Origin: Clarireedia homoeocarpa
Taxonomy: Eukaryota; Ascomycota; Leotiomycetes; Helotiales; Rutstroemiaceae
Assembly (NCBI GenBank): GCA_001465935.1
Contig: LNKV01000001.1
Coordinates: 744,001 to 808,000, forward strand
Direction of reading: 5' to 3'
DNA length: 64,000 nucleotides
In this document: piece by piece, positions 23,693-36,040 of the stretch
Layout of the letters: each line of letters begins with the position of its first letter
Position numbering within the stretch: the first letter of the stretch is position 1
Program-made: the position numbers and the translations under genes
Notes under the pieces: model-generated
Told to the model about the DNA's origin: nothing
Database searches by the model: none
Seen by the model: the letters and a program-made list of their open reading frames with translations, nothing else

Positions 23693-24712
23693 TTACTCTT
23701 CCCATCTAAAATTGACCATGCAGCGAGCGATACGTTTTATGGTACATTTCCAGTACATATTTTTGGTAGTTGAGTACGAGTTAGAAGGATCGTTCTTCCC
23801 TGATCAGGCGCATGGCGGAAAACAGATGAATCGATGATACCCAGTGGCGTTGAATGGGAGTCATTGGCTTGTAGAATAACTTGGCATTTTTTGCCTTTTT
23901 GCTTCACCAGTTCTTCCCTATTTTGTGCCCGAGTTTCGATGACTGACCGTGTATAGGTGATCGAAACGCAAGTCAAAGTCAATGCCATCCTTTCTCCAAT
24001 GACAGACGAGACATGATCGATCACTACATTTCGGATCATTCAGCTACATACTTTGCGCACAATGAACAACTTTCATATATCAAAATATAAAATACAATGA
24101 TTTTACAAAACTTCCATTTCTATACCACAAACTGACAGATTTAGTATAACAATCATTTGGGGAAAGTTCGACCAGCTTGGTCTGGCGCACATTGACTAAC
24201 ATTACAGGAGCTTTTTCGGAGCAATTTCTCATTCGCCTCGATGGGGGACTGCATCTGCAATCAAATTCAGTCGATGATTTTATTGGGTATTATTGCCTAG
24301 CAACTTCATCACGACTCAGTCATACATTCCGACAACCCTTTCTCACTGTAGCTCGTGCTTCATGCACGGCTATGGAGAGGACTATGGGTATGAAGAGCCG
24401 AGTAGTGTATCGTTGGGCTTATCTCCTATCCTGCATCTGGGGTTAACAGTTGGAACTAATTGGAGATCATATCGAGTCGTTAAATCGACCACATCATTCG
24501 GCTTCTGGAAATCTAATATTCACACAATTGTTTTGGACTTTCACAGAAACAGAAACCGGTTCGTTCCAATGGTTCTATCAAGCTATCTCAGTTATCACCA
24601 AAAGTATTCTCTAGATGCTCGGTCCCGAAAGCTTCGGACTTAAACGCATCAAAAAGAAAACCTAGTGGCTAAAACACTTTTTCCAGACTCCAGTAGTCCA
24701 AATCCCTCACCT
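23693..24712. other. Convergent intergenic region, nothing recognised
   Basis: It lies between the ends of the poly(A) polymerase gene (plus) and the epimerase-like gene (minus). Short frames on both strands have no family features. Confidence 0.6.
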
Positions 24713-25717
24713 CTACCCCTCCCTCCTCGCCGCCTCCCAAGCCTGAACAAACTCCTTCATCCCCCCCACAAACCCTCCCAGCCTCCTCGGTTCCCACCCC
24801 AGCAAACTCCTCGCCCTCCCCGCGCCCCCATTAAAACTCGTTCCCATAGCCCTCTCAAACATACTCTTCCCATCATCCCCCCTCCCCGCCCCGACCAACC
24901 TGATCTCCTCCCCCTTAACCCCCATCTCCCTCCCTGCCGCCTCAACCACATCTCTCATACTCTCCGTGCTAGTCACCAGATCAAAGACCGGGTATACGCC
25001 CGTCCCTGCCAGCCCCGGCAACTTCTCAATCGCACAGGCAAACCCGGAAGCCACGTCGTCGACGTGGATGAGGCCGGGTCTGCTTGCCGGATCGACGGGG
25101 AGTTCGAGGATCCTGTTTTCTTCCACGCTTTGCTCGCGTGACCTCGCTGCGTGCGATGCGAGCGGCTCGAAATAAATGTCCCATATTTTCCCCGCCCGGC
25201 CGTACACGAGCGCGGGCCGGATGATCATCACGTCGAGCACGTTGCCCGCTGCAAGCACGTCTTTCTCGAAGTCCGCGCGCCAGGATACGAGATCGGCTGG
25301 TGGGGTGGGACTGGACGATGCCCCGACAGGGACGAGATCATTGACCGTCTCGAGACTGGACCCGTGAACCCAGGTGCCGGAACAGTATATGTAGCCTAGT
25401 TTTCCTGCTACGGTTACACCTTCGTCTCCCGTTTTCTGAATGCAGGCGATAAGTGCGTTGAGGAGATCCTTGGACTCGGAACGGGTGCCGGAGAGGTCAA
25501 CGATGCAGGATATGTGGTGGGTGGTTAGGGCTTCGCAAATGGCGGTATGATCACTGATGGTGGCGTGGATGGGGTGGGCTTCGGAGGCGAGGAGATACTG
25601 GGCTTGCTGGGGGGTGCGGGCAAGGGCGAAGATGGTGTGCAGACCGGAGGTGCTGAGGGTGTGCAGGACGGAACGGCCTATGTAGCCAGGGGCTCCGATG
25701 AGGAGAATGTTGGGCAT
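24713..25717 (-). CDS. NAD(P)-binding epimerase/dehydratase-like protein
   Basis: This is a single-exon gene of 334 residues. The N-terminus MPNILLIGAPGYIGRSV carries the glycine-rich Rossmann motif of extended SDR proteins. It is followed by a typical ALARTP loop, VDLSGT near residue 76, and IIRPALVYGRAGKIWDIYFEPL in the substrate-domain region. A late segment, LIHVDDVASG, is also typical of NAD-dependent epimerases. The catalytic YxxxK of classical members is not evident: where it is expected the sequence reads GYIYCSGTWVHG. It may therefore be an atypical or regulatory SDR. No substrate can be assigned. The coding sequence is distinctly GC-rich compared with neighbours, especially its 3' half. 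Confidence 0.88.
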   Translation of the reverse strand: MPNILLIGAPGYIGRSVLHTLSTSGLHTIFALARTPQQAQYLLASEAHPIHATISDHTAICEALTTHHISCIVDLSGTRSESKDLLNALIACIQKTGDEGVTVAGKLGYIYCSGTWVHGSSLETVNDLVPVGASSSPTPPADLVSWRADFEKDVLAAGNVLDVMIIRPALVYGRAGKIWDIYFEPLASHAARSREQSVEENRILELPVDPASRPGLIHVDDVASGFACAIEKLPGLAGTGVYPVFDLVTSTESMRDVVEAAGREMGVKGEEIRLVGAGRGDDGKSMFERAMGTSFNGGAGRARSLLGWEPRRLGGFVGGMKEFVQAWEAARREG

Positions 25718-26250
25718 TTTTGGTCTTGGAGTGGGGGGGGTTTGGTTATATGGAGCTTGGAGGGTGTTTAAGTGTGGATATCTAGCTGTATTTCTGAGGA
25801 AATGATGTGTGGAAATTGAGATCTAGATCGAAGGTGCACAGATCGAGAGTGTGATGAGTGGAATGGCAATTAGAGGATGGAGGAAAGGCTCATATTATAT
25901 TGGCAGATCAAAGAGTAGAAGAATGTACATCCATATGGAGATAAGAGTAACCCCCAAGATATAATTCCAGGGATGGTGAGTAAGCAGACATCGAGAAACC
26001 CGAGATGGACTTTAATCGTGTAAAGTTCATGACACCATAAGCTGATGGTTGCCAACGGGGTTATCGTAAATCCGAACAAAACCACTACTGTAGGAAAACC
26101 TACCCAAAAATGACAATGCTGCACGAACTACTTTAAGGAAGTAGAACGGAGATTAGATTAAGATACTAGATTTATTTCCTTGTGTTGTTCCCCTTCTCGG
26201 GTTGTGTACATATCTGCTGATTCTTACTCTCTCTCACCATGATAACCGAA
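25718..26250. other. Intergenic, nothing recognised
   Basis: It lies upstream of the epimerase-like gene and downstream of the GH125 gene (both minus). No gene or repeat recognised. Confidence 0.6.
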
Positions 26251-28074
26251 TCACTGATAGCTCTGAGCCAAAACACTAGGCAGCCTCGTTCTCAAGTCTA
26301 GCAAACATTGACCGAATAATCCATTTGCCCAACTAAACCACTGTCTTGTCCATTTACTTTGATCGAATGTATTGATGGATTCGTGGATCAATCCGAGACC
26401 GGCGGTACTGCTCACGATTTCGTGAAGTGCGTTAGTGATTTCGGTGGGGTCGCTTGAGGTGAAGATTTGGATGATCTTTGCCATGGGCCAAGCATAGCCG
26501 GGTCCGACATGAGGTCCGCCGACGCTGAAGGCTGGGTTAGTCTGTTCTGTGGGGGAAAGGGAATTTGGGAGAGTGTTGAAACTTACGCGTTGATGACCTA
26601 GCGGAAGAAAATCAGTATCAATAAGTAATAGATAGTAGAAGAAAGTGACCAAGAGGACAAGAGAACTTACAGGGCCACGCATGAAATATGGGTTGTCTTT
26701 ACTGAGAATAAACTTTCGGGTTGCTTGGTAGACTGTGTCATTTGCGCTCAAGTAACCGAAGAACGGAGCACTGAGAAGACTTGGAATATTGGCATCGTCC
26801 ATTCGGTTTGCTGAATCATGTTAGATGCCATGTAGAAATCATCACGAACAGCGAATGAAAAAGAGTGTAAACTGTAGACTAAGCGCATGAAGCAGGATTA
26901 AGAATTCTCACCTGAGCCAAATCCATCAACTTCATAAGCGTAGACTTTTCCGTAAGTAGGATCATTCACAATACCATATTTGCTGATTGCAGCCTTAATA
27001 CTGCTAGCAAATTCGTGCATATGGTTTGCAAGATTTTGTTGTCCATGAATTCTTCCCATAATGGTAGAGCAAGATTCGAGGTATTTCGCGAACATCATAT
27101 TTGCTGGGATGAAGAGCTGATAGATAGTACTAGATGATGTGAGTTTGAGTCCATTCTGTAAAAAATACTACTTACGCATCATCGCTCGGCCTAAAAGCAG
27201 ATCGAACCAAGCCAGTACCATCCTGAACAGGGTTTCCAGCTCCAGAATTGTCTAATGTTTCCGTTGAACTTGTGGTCTGTCTCTGCCATGTGTATGGGCT
27301 TGCGTTGACACTTCCATTCGCAGCATAAGTTCCAACCAAAAGAGCTTCAGTAGTAGCAAGGATCGTCTCGACCGCGCTGACCCAATTGAACTTCTGGAAG
27401 AAGGTAATGTCCTTAGTAGCTTGATAGTAGTCGTTTGAGATCTCTAAGAACGCAGCCAGGGAATCCAGTTCATATTTGCACTCGAATACCACGGAGGTAG
27501 GTTCTGCTGGGTAGAAATTATCCGGATTTGCTTGGTTCTGCTGAGGTGCAATTCCTGACTCAACAGGTGCTTGGAAGGAATTGCAATGAGGGGCCGAGTT
27601 TATGTATCGAGCTTGAAGATTGATTACACCACGGAATAGACTGGCAAGGGAATCAGGAGACGAGTTTGCGGTCAACAGTGTCACATAGCTTTGCATTTGG
27701 TTTGCCGAGTCTCGGAGCCACATTGCATCGATATCGCCCGTGATCAAGAATGTCAATTCTTCCTCTGAGTTGTTCGCAGAATATCCCTTCCATTTGACGG
27801 CCGTGTCCAAGGTATTCGGAAATGAGTTTTGGAACAATCGGTAGAGATCCGGGTCTTTTATCACTGAAGACATGTTCGTAATGACATTTTCGACAATCGA
27901 AGAGTTAAAGGTCCTGCACGCCGGGTCAGGTCGCATGTACGAAAGTGCATACTTTCCCGAACTCAGAGGCGGATGTTGCTGCTGAGAGTATTGAGAATAA
28001 TCCGGGCATTGTGCTTGAACTCCTGCTTTGAGCAGTCCAGTTGCGACTGCAATACTGGTCAAGAAGCCTTTCAT
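26251..28074 (-). CDS. Glycoside hydrolase family 125 (Mug157-like) mannosidase
   Basis: Exons 28074-27176, 27129-26912, 26810-26671, 26597-26587 and 26524-26251 sum to 513 residues. The first 21 residues (MKGFLTSIAVATGLLKAGVQA) form a signal peptide, so the enzyme enters the secretory pathway. Conserved GH125 blocks are seen: GDIDAMWLRDSANQM, YELDSLAAFLEI, SAFRPSDDA, ANMMFA, VDGFGSANRMDDANIPSLLS, GGPHVGPGYAWPM and LIHESI. Bacterial members are exo-alpha-1,6-mannosidases; fission yeast Mug157 was named for meiotic induction. A role in trimming mannosides of glycoproteins or wall polymers is inference. Exon 4 is only 11 nt (VINA region); both flanking introns have GTAAGT donors, and the reading across them restores the conserved sequence. 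Confidence 0.93.
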
Positions 28075-29047
28075 GTTTGCAAGTTGAAATGCTGGCACGG
28101 CTTTGAATAGACTGCGGGCTGCCAACGCGGAAAGTTCGCAGGTTTGTTTGCTTTGTGCGGGGTCGTGGAGTATTTACACTTCGGCCAAGTCCCAACCTCC
28201 CTCGTACAGAGTTACTTTGTACGAGGAGATCTACCCCGCCATCACCGCTCCTTCCCTGGCACAAACTGTTTGTTTTCAATGGCGCGTGAGATCATCATTC
28301 ATTCACCAATCGGTGGAGCTGGCCAGAAACAGGAAGGTCGGAGACTGGTAGCGTAGTCATGTGTTGGTACATCTACTTTGACATCCTGGCGCGCGCGTTT
28401 GCATGGTCATTCACCGTTCGCTACGGCGCCGGATAATATCGTGAATCCATGAAAATGCGTTGGTTGAGCGCCGGAAAGCCTGTGCTGCCATGATATTAGT
28501 CAAATTGAGGTAGATCGGGGTGGTGAAGTTGCGGGGTCAAGGTTGTTGAGTGGTCATCTCGTAGCCTGGGCAACCCTCGCGGAAACATCTTGCCGAACCC
28601 GAGCACACGTGAACTATTTTCCGAAAAGACCGGCAGCAATTCCTTACTTACTCTTTCAATGCTCTAAGTCATGGTATTTTGGTAAATCAAAATACTTCCT
28701 CATAATTGATCTCTTCTGGTTGATAGAGAATCGAACGCATTTCAGTCGAAATCCTTACACGAAGAAAAGGAGAAGAATATGGCATCTAGTCACTGCAATG
28801 CAACAGCACAAAAACAATCAACTAGGCTGATTGACAAAGTTAAATGTCAAATCGATTAACTTACTACAGCTAGTATCGATATGCGCTATTCTATGGAGAA
28901 AACCTTGCATTATTGAGTGCCGGGCAGTGAATCCGAATGGGGTTTTGCACTACGCTCTTCTTCTCGGAAAACTGGACCACGAGGAATAAAATCCACTCTA
29001 TTTGCAGGACATCATAATCATCAATTTTATTTATGTATCATATCGCA
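28075..29047. other. Intergenic, GH125 promoter side
   Basis: It holds the upstream region of the GH125 gene and the 3' flank of GCN20. No coding sequence, RNA gene or clear repeat was recognised. Confidence 0.6.
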
Positions 29048-31442
29048 TTAATGAGCAGCGACAACGCCGCTCGCATCTGCTTGTTCTGTAATACGCTTCT
29101 TGTAAGCCTTCACATCACCTGGGAATTTCTCTACAGTTCCTCCGTCACAAACCCAAAGACTGGTGCAAACTGTCTGCAACATCGTCACATCGTGACTGAC
29201 CATCAGTACACCACCTTCGAACTGCTGTAAAGCTGTGCTCAATGCGTCCATAGCTTCGATATCAAGGTGATTGGAAGGTTCGTCCAGAACCAGGATATGT
29301 GGATTCTGTAAGCTAAGGCATGCAAACGCTACACGAGATTTTTGACCTCCAGAAAGAAGAGCCATCTTTTGAAGACCAGTCATACCAGTGATACCAAAGG
29401 CGCCAAGGTGACGACGATATTCTTCGTCCGTTTTACCTGGGTAGGTTTTCGTCATAAAACCGACAGCGCTGGTGGTAAGATCGAGAGCATCAACGTGATG
29501 TTGGGCGAAGAAACCAATGCGGAGACGAGGATTCTGTGATATGAGACCCGAGGTCGGGGTAAGCTTGCCAATAAGAAGCTTCAGAACTGTTGTTTTACCA
29601 GCACCGTTGGGTCCAACAATGCCAATTCGAGAGTCGAGCTGTACATCAAGATCAACATTGCGAAGAAGAGGTTTGTCTGGTGTGTAGCCGAACGAGACAT
29701 CTGTCATTTGTATAATCGGTGGAGATAGCTTTTCCACGGGAGGGAACTTAAAGTGAACGGTGTAAACACTCTCGGGTGGTTCGAGGACAGGCATTTTCTC
29801 GAGTTTCTTGATACGAGATTGAGCTTCAGATGATTTAGCAGCATTGTAACGAAACTTATCAATGAATGCTTGAAGATGAGCACGTTGCACCATTTGATTC
29901 TCGTACTCCCTTTGTGCGGTCTTCCGGCGTTCCTCTTTCGTGGCATAGAACGATTCGAAATTAGCACCTTTGTAGTAATCCAGTCGTTCTGAGTGTTGGT
30001 GGATAATATCTGTGGCAACTTCGTTCAAGAATGCTCGGTCGTGACTGACTACGAGAACAGTACTTGGGTAGCCTTGGAGATAATTGGCAAGGAAGGTGAT
30101 GGATGGCACGTCCAACATGTTAGACGGTTCGTCCAGAAGTAAAAGATCAGGCTCGCAGAAAAGAGCACGAGCTAGCGCCAGACGCATACGCCAACCTCCA
30201 GAGAATGTCTTGGTTGCAAATTGTTGACGCTCAGGTGAGAAACCGAGACCCGCCAAAATGGTAGCAGCTCTCGATTCAGCCTTATCTGACTCCATTTCTG
30301 CAAGCTTCGATTGAATATCACCCAATGTCTGATCAAGACCTTCACGCTCCTTGTCAAGCTTTTCCGCTTCTGCGGAGGTATCTGCCATCGATGAGCGTTC
30401 AGCTTCGAGCTCTGCTAGTTGTTTCGTGATTTTCTATTAGAATTAGTGACTGAAACTGATGCAGGTCGAGTAATAATGCATGCTAATGCATTCATTCTCT
30501 GGAATACTTACAACTTGTTCAGCTAATAAATGTTTACGCCATACATCAGCGTCAAGAACTGCTTGCAAAGCAGGCGTGTCATCTCCTGTGATCTGAAGTC
30601 CTTGTTAGATTCGTTCTGCCCTGAGTAGACAGTGCCAAACATACCTCTTGCTCCACGTGAAGAATGGAAATGTGAGTAGGGATGGCCAGTTCTCTTCTGG
30701 CCAAAGCTCTCAGTAGCGTAGACTTTCCAATACCGTTCTGACCAACCAAACCATATCTCCGACCGTATGCCAATGTAAGGTTAGTGTCCGACAAAATCCT
30801 CAAACCGCCGATAGATACATCGATGCCATCGACCTTGATATCCTTGCTCTTTTGTTGACCTTGAGCGTTTGATCCCAGTTGAAGAGGGTTGACAGCCATG
30901 AAGAATTCTTCGTAAGACTGAGTATCATCGGGCTGGTTGATAAGCTTGGAGGCTTCATACTCGACAGCCTTGAATACTTTCTTGCTTTGTTTGGCTGCGA
31001 TCTTACGCTCAGCTTTCTCCAGCTTCTTCCTATCAACCCTAGACTCCACTTTTCTAGAATTTGCCGATTCCAAGTCGACACCTCCAACAGATACACCCAA
31101 AGTAGAGGACATATTTCGTTGAGCACCGACCTGAATTGCCTGGTCTAGCCGTTTTGCGGCTGAGGAAACTTGCTTATGCTGCCCATTTGCAGCATTTGCA
31201 TTGAACCTCTCAACCCATTTGTCGACTAGTTGACTTATCTTTGTCTCATTTTCTGGCGAAGGGTCTCCAGACGCTGAGATGAGAAGTGCAGATATTGAAG
31301 CTGCTGCTTCTGCTAATGGAGAGAGACTACTAGCATCTGATTCTGGGACATAAGCATTCGATGCATGGCTAAGATATCCAACAGAATATTCCGACAAGAC
31401 TGGGTCGATATTGGGTAAAACCGTCTTAATTTCGGCCTCCAT
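29048..31442 (-). CDS. GCN20: ABC-F ATPase Gcn20 (translation control)
   Basis: Exons 31442-30645, 30592-30512 and 30433-29048 give 754 residues, essentially the length of yeast Gcn20 (752). An N-terminal region of about 190 residues, the part that in yeast binds Gcn1, precedes two soluble ABC ATPase domains and no membrane segment is present. First domain: Walker A GQNGIGKST, signature FSGGWRMR, Walker B LLLLDEPSNMLD. Second domain: Walker A GPNGAGKTT, signature LSGGQKSR, Walker B ILVLDEPSNHLD. The linker between them is charged and helical (YENQMVQRAHLQAFIDKFRYNAAKSSEAQSR). Gcn20 works with Gcn1 on stalled ribosomes to activate the eIF2alpha kinase Gcn2 under amino-acid starvation. The gene is divergent from beta-tubulin. 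Confidence 0.96.
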
Positions 31443-31821
31443 AATGACGAGAATCACAAGTGTAAACAGTTAGTCGATGTTGGTGAAGTTGTACCCTTCT
31501 GATTTGAATCTCTCGACGACTATGGAGCTTCTTCGCCGTTTGCCCCTCCCAAAATATGTCCCAGACGAAGTTCGAAATCTATCGGCACGTGACCTCGGCG
31601 TTTCACTTCGGCCGCTGCGGCGACAAACTAGTTTCGCACTAGCTCAAATTGGTGTAGCAAAAAGCTCCTTCCTAGCGGTGTACAACAAACTCCACCATCA
31701 ACAACTAAGTAGAATATCTCAGGATCTCAACTTCTTGCTTCCTTCAACCTCGCCATCGCACATCGCATTTCCATACTCTAATAATCTCACTTCCACTCAA
31801 GAACTTCAACCTACTTTCAAT
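31443..31821. promoter_or_regulatory. Shared divergent promoter, GCN20 / beta-tubulin
   Basis: Only 379 bp separate the two start codons. The stretch just before the tubulin ATG is CT/CA-rich (for example CTTCCTTCAACCTCGCC), typical of highly expressed fungal genes. No discrete site can be assigned with confidence. Confidence 0.55.
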
Positions 31822-33606
31822 ATGCGTGAAATCGTATGTATCTTCCAATAATCTGCAGCTTCACCATTTTCTTTACAAAACGCGTCTTTTGTTTACCCCT
31901 GAAAACAACCCCACTATATTTTTCAAAGGAGCACATTGCTAACAAGCCGTTTTCCAAATCAACAGGTTCATCTCCAAACCGGCCAATGTGTGAGTAATAC
32001 TCTATTCCGTATGATCTGGTGAGCTTCTTAGCTAACATCGTGCGTAGGGTAACCAAATTGGTGCCGCCTTCTGGTACGCCTTCCTTCCACGAAATAAATT
32101 TCTGCACATGCGCGACGATTGGAGACACAGTACTTACGACGATACAGGCAAACAATCTCTGGCGAGCACGGCTTGGATGGCTCTGGTGTGTAAGTGACCT
32201 CTACCAGTCTCTATGTGGTGTGCACAAAACTGATTTTTATTTACAGCTACAATGGCACTTCCGATCTTCAACTTGAGCGCATGAACGTCTACTTCAACGA
32301 GGTAAATACCGACCGTCCATAATACGAGCTGCGGATAATAGAATTCTTGCTAATGCCCATAAAGGCTTCAGGAAACAAGTATGTTCCTCGTGCCGTTCTC
32401 GTCGATTTGGAACCAGGAACCATGGACGCTGTCCGTGCTGGTCCTTTCGGTCAACTTTTCCGCCCCGACAACTTCGTTTTCGGACAATCTGGTGCTGGTA
32501 ACAACTGGGCCAAGGGACATTACACTGAGGGTGCTGAGCTTGTTGACCAAGTCCTTGACGTTGTTCGTCGTGAGGCTGAGGGATGTGACTGCCTCCAAGG
32601 TTTCCAAATCACCCACTCTCTCGGTGGTGGAACTGGTGCCGGTATGGGCACGCTCTTGATCTCCAAGATCCGCGAGGAGTTCCCAGATCGTATGATGGCC
32701 ACTTTCTCCGTCGTCCCATCACCAAAGGTTTCCGACACCGTCGTTGAGCCATATAACGCCACGCTTTCCGTTCATCAGTTGGTCGAGAACTCTGACGCGA
32801 CCTTCTGTATCGATAACGAGGCTCTCTACGATATTTGCATGAGAACCTTGAAGCTTAGCAACCCATCATATGGTGACCTTAACCACTTGGTTTCCGCAGT
32901 TATGTCCGGTGTCACCACCTGTCTTCGTTTCCCTGGTCAACTCAACTCCGATCTCCGAAAGTTGGCCGTCAACATGGTTCCCTTCCCTCGTCTTCATTTC
33001 TTCATGGTTGGGTTCGCCCCATTGACCAGCCGCGGAGCCCACTCTTTCCGTGCCGTTACCGTTCCAGAGTTGACTCAACAAATGTACGACCCGAAGAACA
33101 TGATGGCCGCATCTGATTTCCGCAATGGTCGCTACTTGACCTGTTCTGCTATCTTGTAAGTTTCTACTGCTCTAGATTTGTTATAATTTCCTATATTCTA
33201 ATCCGCACATAGCCGTGGTAAGGTCTCCATGAAAGAAGTCGAGGACCAAATGCGAAACGTCCAAAACAAGAACTCCTCCTACTTCGTCGAGTGGATCCCC
33301 AACAACGTCCAAACCGCTCTTTGCTCCATTCCTCCCCGCGGTCTCAAGATGTCCTCTACCTTCGTCGGTAACTCTACTTCCATCCAAGAACTCTTCAAGC
33401 GTGTCGGTGATCAATTCACTGCTATGTTCAGAAGAAAGGCTTTCTTGCATTGGTACACTGGTGAGGGTATGGATGAGATGGAGTTCACCGAGGCTGAGTC
33501 CAACATGAACGATTTGGTCTCCGAGTACCAACAATACCAGGATGCCTCGGTCTCTGAGGGTGAGGAGGAGTACGAAGAGGAGGCCCCAATTGAGGGTGAC
33601 GAATAG
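31822..33606 (+). CDS. Beta-tubulin, with alanine at codon 198
   Basis: Exons 31822-31833, 31966-31989, 32048-32073, 32148-32189, 32247-32301, 32365-33155 and 33213-33606 give exactly 447 residues, the family standard. All landmarks are present: the MREI autoregulatory start, the tubulin signature GGGTGAGMG, and an acidic C-terminal tail (EGEEEYEEEAPIEGDE). The six introns have the 5'-clustered arrangement common in filamentous ascomycete beta-tubulins. Codon 198 (32797-32799) is GCG, Ala, where sensitive fungi have Glu; codons 167 (Phe) and 200 (Phe) are the usual ones. In several plant-pathogenic ascomycetes the E198A change is the established cause of high-level benzimidazole fungicide resistance. 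Codon usage is strongly biased towards C-ending codons, consistent with high expression. Confidence 0.98.
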
Positions 33607-34636
33607 ATGCTTTAATACATCTCACACTTTCCTTCTTTAAGACATCTTATTCGGCATTGATCTTGCATTAGTGTCCGTATGATGTTCGTATTAATAAGTA
33701 GTTTCGTCTTCATTGGCAGCAAGCATTGTTGAGCTGGGAGCGATAACAATTGAGTAATGCCATTGAAAATCTCATACCTGAAGGTGTGAAGAATAAAGAC
33801 AATTTTGACAATCTATGTTCCTTATGCATTTGTGATATCATAATATAGGGGACGACATTTCAAGATTGGGTAAAGCGATACGACAGTACTGAACTGACAG
33901 TGTTGCTAGCAATACGTCCATGGAGTATATGACTCCTTATATAGCCGCAATTTCAGCAAGATCTGAAATTAGCTGCTACTGTGGGGAAGGAGTGCCTTGT
34001 GTGTCTGATCAAAGACATTTGGTAGTTTTCAAGCCAAGGCGAGTAGGGCTTGAGGCACAACTGAAGTGAACCGCTTTTGGGACCGATAGGCTTTACAGTT
34101 CCTCGTCACAACAAAGCAGCATACAAATCAGACCACGGCCGTAAAGACGAGAATATAGTGCCCCGCAACTATGGAATCGATAACTTGAAGGAAGGTGCCG
34201 CCACAATCCGCCCATAGCATATATAAGCATCGAGTTTCTTTCCATTTACGAAGCACTAGATCGAATACATAATCTTCGCAGCTAACATCTTGTATTTCAG
34301 GAGGCCCTTAGACGGATTACCATTGACGACATCCAATATTTTTTCCCAATATATACAATACAATACAATCAACTCCATTTCTATACCACATCACTCCCAT
34401 CCTTACACCAAAATAGTCAGAATAGAGCCGCCCACTCCCATCTACGTCCTCTTTTCTTCTCCCATTTGAACCCTCTAGAGACGTGCTTCGGCTGAGATAC
34501 ATTGATATGTATCCAGTCGGCAGTGAATAACTAATCCACGTTGATATCGTACAGGACACCATACCGATTATTTCACCTCCTCATTCCTCTTCTTCACATG
34601 CCCAGTCATTAATGTCTGCGGGAAAAAAGAAAACAA
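33607..34636. other. Convergent 3' region of beta-tubulin and transporter gene
   Basis: It holds the two 3' flanks. No gene, RNA or repeat recognised. Confidence 0.6.
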
Positions 34637-36040
34637 TCATAATGCATTCTGCTGCACGGCACCTGCGTGCTCGCTCTTGGCGCCTTCGCGGTCCCGTGCG
34701 AATACTTTGGTGCTGAGATCAAATACGGGGAGTGGACAGGGGACGCCGGTGCTGGCGCAGGAGGTGATCATTGCGAGGTACCTGGTTGGGTAGGGTTAGT
34801 CGCTGTACGTGGATTTGGGGATGATGGTTTTGAGTTGGTGGGTGAGAGGAGGTGGGAGAAGAAATATGAACGTGCGTGTGAGGAGAGTGGGCAGAAAGGG
34901 GAAGGGAGATGAGGTGAGAGCGAAGCGAGCCGGAGGGGTCCAGGGTCTTGGCCTCAGAAACACCTGGCTCTCTCATCCTTCTGCTCACGAATCATCCCTG
35001 AAGCCCATTCTTCAAAGTGAGGTAATACGGGAAGAAGAGAGAAACAAAGAAGGAAGGAACTCACCATCCCATGAGAATCGACACAAACCCAAATCCACCC
35101 GCGATCTTAAAGAAATAAGTCGCACTATCCAACCCCTCCGTCGTCGGATACCATCCTAGATGATAATACCCCGCGGCGAGGAAACTAAATACAAACACCA
35201 ACGTAAAAAACACTATCACAAACGGTACATTCGTCCTCAGACTCCCCAACAAGAAGATAAAGCAAACCAGCGCCATCACCACATTATAATTACCCTGTCC
35301 CGAATTATACTGCTGATTCAGCGAGCCCGGTACCGCGACTCCCGCAACGGTAGTAGCATACGAACCAGCGATGTTATGCACAGGGTCGTTTAGTAAACCG
35401 AGGTACAGCCAGTGCGCACCGAAGGTGGCGAAGACGGCAAAGGGGAAGGTGTTGCCGAGTATGAACTCACAGATGCCGGCAACGATCATGACGGGCCCGC
35501 CGAACATATAGAAGGTTCCGCAGACGGAGACGAGGGAGCTGGGGGAAGAGCCTTGGAATTGGAGGAGGGAGAAGACGGTGCTGCTGAAGGGGACCAGGAA
35601 GCCGATGAGTCCGAGGAGGGTGGGGTTTCCTGAGTAGGGTTAGTTGATGGCTTTGAGAGGGAGACGGAGGAAGGGGAGGAGGCGGGACGGAGATAGTCGG
35701 CCCACATGGCTGTGGCTCTTGAGAGCTAGCAGGGCGCCCTTCATCCATCTTGGCGATTGCTCTATGCGGACTGGGGTGAGGCTCCGCTAACACTTCGGAT
35801 ACCACGGCCGTCTGGGCAGACTAATGGCCAAGGAAAGAGATTGCGCGAGAGAAAGAGCATACCTAGACGCTTTGCAAGATCTCCTTTTGCAGATGTAGGT
35901 TGGAAGAACAGCCTTTCATATTGATCTGCATTCAATTGAAGTGTGATCTGCCGGGAAAGATCCTGAGTTCCTACTATGTGTTGCGTCAAGGGTTTTTCAG
36001 GATCATGTTGGATATTATCGTGGGAGGAAGAGTCGGACAT
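34637..36040 (-). CDS. GPR1/FUN34/YaaH family acetate transporter-like protein
   Basis: Exons 36040-35863, 35629-35065 and 34781-34637 give 295 residues. The cytosolic N-terminus is followed by the family motif GNPTLLGLIGF at the first helix (spanning the first junction) and about six hydrophobic helices, ending in GFGFVSILMGWYLAM and a short polar tail. The family (Ady2/Ato1, AcpA, bacterial SatP) mediates uptake of acetate or acts in ammonium export and acetate sensing at the plasma membrane. Both introns are long for this window (233 and 283 bp) and the surrounding coding sequence is strongly biased. The start is the ATG at 36040. Its promoter side faces the long non-coding region. Confidence 0.92.
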
